Assembly: GCA_918026815.1 (NCBI GenBank)
Contig: CAKJVC010000143.1
Coordinates: 496,001-560,000, forward strand
Source of the DNA: Chalara sp. BL73
Taxonomy: Eukaryota; Ascomycota; Leotiomycetes; Helotiales
DNA: 64,000 nucleotides
Direction of reading: 5' to 3'
Positions 57,945-64,000 of the stretch are shown here, piece after piece (positions within the stretch are counted from its first letter, which is position 1; each line of letters begins with the position of its first letter). The position numbers were made by a program, and so were the translations under genes. Under the pieces are notes generated by a model. The model had not been told where the DNA came from. It did no database searches and was given only the letters and a program-made list of their open reading frames with translations.

Positions 57945-58783
57945 AAATATTTTTTTAAATTTAATTTTTTTTTTTAGGTTGAAATATCAGACGAGATGCG
58001 AGACGACAACAACAAAAAAGATGGGATTTGCACAACAGGGGGAAGGGAGACTGCTGAGAGCCAATTGTTTTAGGGCAGGTGAATGTGGGGGTGTCAGATC
58101 GAATCAAGAGGCTGGGATTGGCTTAATAATCATCAACAGTGGCAGAAGGATAGTATTCACTTCACCCACCTCGCTCACCAACTCACCAACTCACCACTCA
58201 TCATCACCTTGTATCTCAGGTACCTACCTGCCTACCCACCAACCTACCTTAGCCTCGAAATTACCACATGCACGTGAAGCCACGATTCCTATATTTTACG
58301 GACATTCCCAAAACAATACCTGAATTAAATAATATGATACACTACTGAAGTACTCCCCGAACCTCACTTTCCGATTGCACAGAACACCAGCGCACAAAAG
58401 TCTGCTTTCTCCTCGTTCCTGCAACACCAACGTACACTATCCTATCATCGCCCCGTTACAATTGTGCAGCAGCCTCTTCCTACCAGTCTCACCACATACA
58501 CCCAGGCAGACGTGGTACAGTGTCTTTCCTCACGAACCATCTCACTTTCTCACACTCTCTCTTACACTCTCTCTCTCTGCTGTATTGACACCTTAAATCC
58601 CATCATCTTACCTGGGCTGCATCACCAGCTTGCTTGCCCCACGTCTTGTGGTTCTCTCTTAGAAGCTATCCCTTACATACCGCCTCTTCTTCGCCAAACA
58701 AACAGCTGCTCTTGGTGCTTTCGCTGGTGTGGTGCTGCAAAGCTAACCTGCGGCTGCAGCTCCTCCCCACGCTTTCATCCGTC

Positions 58784-60614
58784 ATGCAGACCCCTGAGGA
58801 TGGTCAGTCCCTCATAAATCCTATTGGTAAGTTCTGCAACACCTTTCATGAGTCCACCTCCAATTGTTCCGACCCGTGCGCAATCGACTCGACCACGCAT
58901 AGTTACAGCTTATACGAACTTGGGATGGGTTTTCTCTTTCTAATTTCTTCCCATCGACACAGCATCTGCGCCTTCCTATTTTTTAATATGACATGTTGCC
59001 CGATATCCCACTCTCGGTCGCAATCCGCTTGCCTCGTGTCATCAAAGATTGTCCAGGAAGACCCCGCACTACATATTCATACATGGCTTTGCTCTGATGC
59101 GTTGTTCTTAAAAAACCTATGACCAAACTTCATGACTGACTTGACTTAACTTAGGATATCGCAACAACAGCTGCGGCTATTGTCATGCCAAGTCAGGAAG
59201 TCAGTCTCAAGCCTCTCGGAAACGTAATCATTTTTCATTATTGTGTATCAAAACCGTGTGAGGTTACTCTCGCACGGAAATGCTTATTCTTTCCAACCCG
59301 AGCATCCATCTCTTGATCGTCGCTGTAACACAACAGCAGTTCCTCTGTTAGGCACGCACTAACTTCTACTTCTATTTTCTTCCCTCAGGCTTTTCCTATT
59401 ATGCGGCTGCAATATCACTACAACCAAAATTCTATGAGGAGCTGCTGGATCGTGGCTGGAGGCGGTCGGGCACTCTTCTCTACAAGCCAGATCAACGTGC
59501 GTCCTGCTGTCCGCAATACACCATCAGGCTCGACTCGGAATCTTTTCATGCGACCAAAGACCAGCGGCAAGCTATAAATCGATTTAGTAAGTATATAATT
59601 GGCGCTGATTATACCAAGGAAGCTGCCAGATTGTATCCTAGATCGCGCGAGGAGGCTAAGAAACGAGATGCTGAGTTTGATCTACTTGAAAGAGTGCACG
59701 AGTGCGAGAAGAAGAAATTGAAAAGCCCGCCCGAATCAAGTCATGCCTTGACAGTTACCCTAGAGCCCGACAACTTTACTGAAGAGAAATATGCTGTGTT
59801 TGAGAACTATCAGCGTATCGTTCACAAGGAACCTCCGCACAGAATCAGCAAGTTTGGGTTCAAAAACTTTTTGTGCTCGTCTCCTCTACCAAGAAGCAAG
59901 ACGTCAATGAATGGACGAGAGCAGAATCTTGGATCTTACCATCAGTGTTACCGCATCGATGGAAAGCTTGTTGCGGTAGGAGTCTTGGATCTTCTGCCAC
60001 AGTGCGTGAGCGCAGTATATTTCATGTACCACGAATCAGTTCACCAGCACAATTTTGGAAAACTCGGTGCATTAAGAGAAATTGCGCTAGCTAAAGAGTC
60101 CGGGGCCAAGTGGTGGTACGCCGGGTTTTACATCCACAGCTGTAAGAAGATGAGATACAAGGCCGATTATACACCACAGTATCTATTAGATCCGGAATCT
60201 TATGACTGGAATATCCTTAATGATGTCATGAAAAAGAAATTAGACGCCAAAAAGTATGTGAGCTTGTCTCATGAAGCCTCAGATTCGACTTTTTTTGAGG
60301 AATCGGAAGTAAAAGTAACAGAAGATAATGGAGATGGAGAAGACTCCGATGATGATTCCCCCGTGCCTTTCCCGGATGTGCCTATATTTTCTCGAGGTAT
60401 GCCCGGCGTTCTCACAAAATCCGGTCTCCTCACAGAAGTTGACCTCGACCACATCAAACTTAATGTATACGGGCAAGAAGCAGAAACATGTGATTTGGCG
60501 AAATGGGAGATCGAGGATATGGACAATCCGCACTCGTTGAAGGGAACGATTGCAGAACTGGCAGCAGCTGTTGGGCCAAAGTTGGCTGCCGAGATGGTCG
60601 TGGCGTTCAAGTGA
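58784..60614 (+). CDS. ATE1: Arginyl-tRNA-protein transferase Ate1
   Basis: Transfers arginine from Arg-tRNA to acidic N-termini of proteins, making N-degrons. Exons 58784-58826, 59155-59223 and 59389-60614 give 445 residues. N-terminal domain: GYRNNSCGYCHAK with the CxxC that, with SCCPQYTIRLD, forms the conserved Cys set. YYAAAISLQPKFYEELLDRG and WRRSGTLLYKPD come between. Then DQRQAINRFSKYI, LGSYHQCYRIDGKLVAVGVL, DLLPQCVSAVYFMYHESVHQ and KWWYAGFYIHSCKKMRYKAD of the GNAT-like domain. An acidic insert (GDGEDSDDDSPVP) precedes the C-terminus. Intron 1 is 328 nt, long for this window. The start was set by the in-frame junction NPI|GYRNNSCGYC. Confidence 0.92.
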
Positions 60615-61733
60615 TAGTCGCCAAAGCAGATGTCCCTACGATACTACTGCTGAATCTAGGTCCTTTCCGTTTGAGATTGGCATCAATCATGGGGGCGACA
60701 CTGTACGACCTCAACTGCACGACTTCTGAGAATTGCCGCTGTGGTCTAGCTTGTAACTTATTAGGATCATTTTACTTATATCCGCGATGACTTGGGATTC
60801 GAAAGGAAGTCCGGCTTTGAAAGCACTCAGGCATTGCAAGCTTGAAGTATATTTAACAAGAACACGATGATCTTGGTATCGTTGAGCAAAATAACGGAAA
60901 AAAATCGACATATTAAGCATGATTGTTCCACTGACTTATTATTGTGAAGAATGCTCCAATTGAAGCCGCTGTTGTATGCGACCTTTACGTCGTTTACCTA
61001 TGACGACCGCTTGGCTTAGCATATTATTGAGAAGCTACCGTAGTTTGGTCTTGGAGCTAGATCTAACGTCTGCTTGCTGATGTACCTTGGTGTGATTTAA
61101 TCAGATTTATATGATGTGTAAGCACAAACACTTATCAGAAAACCTCAAAACCCTCTAACTTATTGTGTGATGTATCTCCCTAGTTCTTAGGTTTTGTGTT
61201 CATTGATTCTGTCCCATCTACTAGTTACTACAAGCACACCCGAAGCGTTGACCCCTAAGATACCCCTAGACAACTACCAATTCACCTTCATCAAGTGAAG
61301 ATATGATCAACTTTAGCCATGGATGTCACACTTAGAAGGATTAGCCAATGCGAGAGCATTCTCTTTAAAGACAGTTAGTGTGGATATCAAGCTTTATGCT
61401 CTATCTTCTTGATTATCTTGTATTTGTTCTTACCCCTCTTTTCCAGCCCCCAAATTCGGCTCAAGAAATAAAATTTGTCAGCCCTGCACCAAGGTACAGG
61501 ACCGTTGCCTATTAAGCTATATGTCTATATAATCCTTTTAAGTATGGTTTCTTCGGTTAAAAAGGGGGTACGATCACGTGTTCAATCACTTCAGCCGCGG
61601 GGATAAAGGAGCCCAAATCCTTGGAGGAGATGTGTCAGATAGAAAGCACGAGCTGCCTTAAGCATACACTACCATCGTGACCTTCAGCTACGTCCGTTTT
61701 CGATTCAAGAGTGTGGTCTCCTTGCAATAACAA
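60615..61733. other. Intergenic before the UstYa-like gene
   Basis: 1.1 kb. A CACGTG palindrome lies at 61575-61580, about 155 bases before the UstYa-like start. No gene or RNA seen. Confidence 0.45.
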
Positions 61734-62710
61734 ATGGCTGGGGCCGAGTATTCACGCGTGCCTCTCCATGAAAATAAGAGCAACGATAACGACGCCGAAA
61801 TAAGCAAGAGGGACGCACGACACAATACGAAATCTATGTTATGGAATGTGGCTATCGCCGTGGTGTGTTTCGCGCTTGGATTTGGACTCGGCGATAGCAG
61901 GACCACCGTGGAATTGAGGAAGAGCGTCGTTCCTAATAAAAACGGACGGCTGCCACCTCAGAGTTTTATCCCTGATAGTAAGATGCGCGGGTGAACTTCT
62001 CGGCGATATCTTCTGACTTGTTCGAGTCCCCATCAAGGAGGTGCAGTTCAGCTTCCCTACAGACTATGAGGACACGGGAGAACTTGGGGATGGGCTTTGG
62101 AACGATATGATGCCTAGTACGCTTATCTCTCTCTCTCTCTCTCTCTCTCCACAAAAAAAGAGCTCGGAATTATCCCTTTCTAATCGTACGTAGTTGGGGC
62201 TGGGTTCTTGAGGGTGCCGTATCCGAGGAAGTATGACATGCCGTCAAGTAAAATTATACCAGGAGACCACCAGCTTGCAGAAGTATATTCCGTGTCGATG
62301 ACTCATCAACTGCATTGTTTAGCATGTTCCCTTGCCGCCGAGCCTCGACACCAAGGCTAGCTAATGAATTTTATAGGCGGTTTTGAGACATGTGATCATG
62401 AAGTATGAGGTACGCGACAAGTCGCCGTTCGCCGGCGCTGGCCACGAGTATCATTGTTTGGACTACCGTAAGTCGCCTGCTCAAAATCGGAGATGGCGCA
62501 TACTTAAAATTTGGGACAGTCAGGCAGGCGATCCTCTGCGCCGGGGATACTACGCTCGACCATGCGGATCTTGTGTATGACGAGGATGGAAGCGATAGGA
62601 AGAGCGGGTTCACGGGTGCGAATGCCACGCACCAATGTCGGGACTGGGACGCCATCAAAGCTTTCTTGATGGAGAATCGGGAGGGCAATAAGACCGGGAT
62701 TCTGTTTTGA
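61734..62710 (+). CDS. UstYa-like (DUF3328) membrane oxidase
   Basis: Family of fungal membrane proteins that oxidise or cyclise peptide and other secondary-metabolite precursors. Exons 61734-61977, 62027-62116, 62194-62321, 62377-62467 and 62520-62710 give 247 residues. One N-terminal membrane helix (SMLWNVAIAVVCFALGFGLG). Both family HxxHC motifs are present: HQLHC in SVSMTHQLHCL and HEYHC in GHEYHCLDYL, then RQAILCAGDTTLDHADLV. The third intron has a GC donor (TTA|gcatgt, 62322) with a normal branch and acceptor; every other junction is GT-AG. No cyclase, peptide precursor, NRPS, PKS or P450 gene is beside it, so it is an isolated member here. Confidence 0.83.
62126..62149 (+). repeat. (TC)12 microsatellite inside an intron
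   Basis: Twelve TC units in intron 2 of the UstYa-like gene (62117-62193), followed by an A-rich run. It forms a pyrimidine tract but lies close to the donor rather than the acceptor. Confidence 0.9.
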
Positions 62711-63190
62711 CGGGTTGTGTTTGGCAGCGGGATATAATAAACTCGAGTCCTGCCTTTGGCATGGTTTCGTAGCTAGATTTTGGCTGACCATGCCGTGGGT
62801 GTATCAGTTCGACTCGATGGAAACGCCTTCCCCTTACTAATAAGGCCTAGCCGAGGAGGTTACCTGCTTTAGCATGTCGCGCATAAGTAAACCTTGGTGT
62901 CACATCCCGCGTGTTTGGCGTCGAGACATCGCGCTTTTTCATCAACCGTGACATCTCGCATCTGTTTTCCAAAACCCGGCAATGTCAGCCGAAAGCTCAA
63001 GGTGGGCAAGGACAGCCAGGGCACTTTGACATGGCCTTCCCGTTCGAGAGCTTCCGGCCGCATCTTATTACGGACGCGTCTCGACGTATCGCTTTTCTTA
63101 GGCGATCCACGTTCGTTCGACCCAGGACCGACTATGCACGGCCGAGATTACTTCCCAGCAAATTGGGCCGGCCTCGTACAAATTCGGCGG
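62711..63190. other. Unassigned stretch between UstYa-like gene and HET relic
   Basis: Open frames in several phases at 62894-63199 are GC-rich and partly protein-like, but each breaks and none shows a domain I recognise. The minus strand could hold the lost 3' part of the HET relic. Confidence 0.35.
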
Positions 63191-63669
63191 TCATGTTAGG
63201 TTTTGCTCGTAAATGCGCATTTTACCTATCCCCCTGGAACCTATCCTTGGAGACCCCGTGCTTTGGTAGGCTGGTTCTTCGCCGAGCCATTTCGCAACCC
63301 CCATGGTATTTCTGTAGACAATCTGCATCATTTGTACTTGTTTGCCTCTTCCTTTAGATCGGCCTGGTTGATGCAAACAGCTTTAGCCAACAAAACGGCT
63401 GAGTGACGCGTGTTTCGTAGGCTCCCCGGAGCGGTGTCGAGGTTTTAAGTGATTTTCGTAGCCAGGTCGCGGGAATCGGAATAGGAGTTCGTGTCACCCC
63501 ACACGTAGGATGATGCTTCATACCGCTGGTTAGTCGCTTGGGTACCGTGGCACAAATCAGCTACAAGAACGGCTTCGGGCTTGCCGGGGTGGCGCGTTAG
63601 AAGGCGGATATCCGTTGAGTCTATTGCGAGGCATTCGTAACGATACGGGTTGTGGGAGGCTGCCGACAC
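63191..63669 (-). pseudogene. HET-domain (heterokaryon incompatibility) gene relic
   Basis: HET domains trigger cell death on allorecognition in filamentous ascomycetes. The minus strand starts with MSAASHNPYRYECLAIDSTD and RYEASSYVWGDTNSYSDSRD, the first HET motif (YxALSYVWGD), and meets a stop at 63445. Downstream, in a shifted frame, come AVCINQADLKE and then, shifted again, KQVQMMQIVYRNTMGVAKWL with GEE, the second and third HET motifs. The Trp-Asp expected before AVCINQ is degraded. At least two frame changes and one stop lie within 480 bases, and no C-terminal part is recognisable. Confidence 0.65.
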
Positions 63670-64000
63670 GGAGAAATTATTTCAACTGACAAGGCATTGT
63701 GGATATCCTGGAGATGCTTGATTAGCTAAAATTTTTGTCACAGGTTTAGATTGATGTGACTTGAGCTGTAAAAGCAGTGCGAGATATACGACGTGGTAGA
63801 ATATTTTAAAGATGGTGAGGAAAGAGAAATGGAAAAGAAGAACTGCAAGTTGTGATTACTTAGTCCATACTAGGCTTTTGGTTAATAAAGCAAGTTAAAC
63901 ATACAGCTTTCTTAATTTCAATAAATTTACTAGTGCGGACAAGCTAGCATCAGCCTAGTTCAATATGGCGAATGTCCTAGCGTGATAGCCATAGAGCGTT
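63670..64000. other. AT-rich right end, no gene seen
   Basis: 331 bases upstream of the HET relic. No open frame of note. Confidence 0.45.

Larger units (their letters stand above)
57067..58783. promoter_or_regulatory. Long divergent region rich in simple repeats
   Basis: 1.7 kb between the divergent Nudix and ATE1 starts. It holds a G18 run, a GT repeat, T-rich and A-rich tracts at 57939-57974, ACTC/CACC-type repeats at 58170-58210, a TACC-rich segment at 58218-58250 and a long C/T/A-rich leader up to ATE1. Open frames at 58375-58817 lie in that leader and look like shadows of C/T-rich sequence rather than genes. Confidence 0.5.

Noticed and set aside
58375..59122. Overlapping open frames in the ATE1 leader and first intron
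   Set aside because: Low-complexity C/T-rich translation with no domain; ATE1 exon 1 (58784-58826) and its intron account for the region.
61734..63669. A complete secondary-metabolite cluster at the right end
   Set aside because: Only one UstYa-like gene is seen; no backbone enzyme, precursor peptide, P450 or transporter lies beside it within the window.

Overview
The window is nuclear DNA of a filamentous ascomycete (Pezizomycotina). The genes are split by short introns (mostly 44-60 nt, GT..AG with CTAAC/CTAAT-like branch sites), neighbouring genes are often divergent, and several proteins belong to fungal families: a PHO81/NUC-2-type regulator, an RRN6-like Pol I factor, a DUF2293-like protein, a UstYa-like protein and a HET-domain relic. 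A leotiomycete would fit, but that is a guess from general protein resemblance. All exon structures below were read by eye from splice signals and reading frame. For every complete multi-exon model given here the exon lengths add up to whole codons.

Layout. 0-7.2 kb: PHO81-like regulator (5' end outside the window), a four-helix membrane protein, COA1, mitochondrial ribosomal uL3m, and a CCDC25-like protein. 8.7-18.1 kb: PITH-domain protein, RRN6, SPC25, MZT1, a CHY/RING zinc-finger protein and an LYR-motif protein. 19.3-28.2 kb: a mitochondrial carrier, a DUF2293-like protein, VPS20 and RIX7. 28.2-35.4 kb is a degraded block: a LINE-type retroelement relic on the minus strand, then ribokinase, protein-kinase and UMP/CMP-kinase pseudogenes. 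35.4-39.8 kb: a methyltransferase-like protein, cytochrome c, a small membrane protein and exosome subunit RRP42. 39.8-47.4 kb is AT-rich and gene-poor, with an APH-type phosphotransferase pseudogene and weaker relics. 47.4-62.7 kb: a secreted heme-thiolate peroxidase, a coiled-coil protein, anthranilate synthase component I, an Ala/Arg/Lys-rich small protein, LSM1, a possible 52-residue protein, a DDP1-like Nudix hydrolase, ATE1 and a UstYa-like protein. A HET-domain relic lies near the right end.

How the parts relate. Most intact genes are conserved housekeeping genes with no single shared pathway: mitochondrial biogenesis and respiration (COA1, uL3m, LYR protein, carrier, cytochrome c), mitosis (SPC25, MZT1), ribosome synthesis (RRN6, RIX7), RNA decay (RRP42, LSM1), endosomal sorting (VPS20), and phosphate or inositol-phosphate control (PHO81, Nudix). 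The accessory islands hold relics decaying in two visibly different ways. The LINE and the APH pseudogene carry stops of the TGG-to-TAG/TGA or CAA-to-TAA kind, as repeat-induced point mutation produces. The ribokinase pseudogene is broken mainly by single-base indels, and the ribokinase and UMP-kinase relics still hold recognisable introns. I found no convincing undescribed multi-gene system. The most interesting items are the cluster of three dead kinase genes, the RIP-like LINE/APH relics and the isolated UstYa-like gene with an apparent GC-AG intron.
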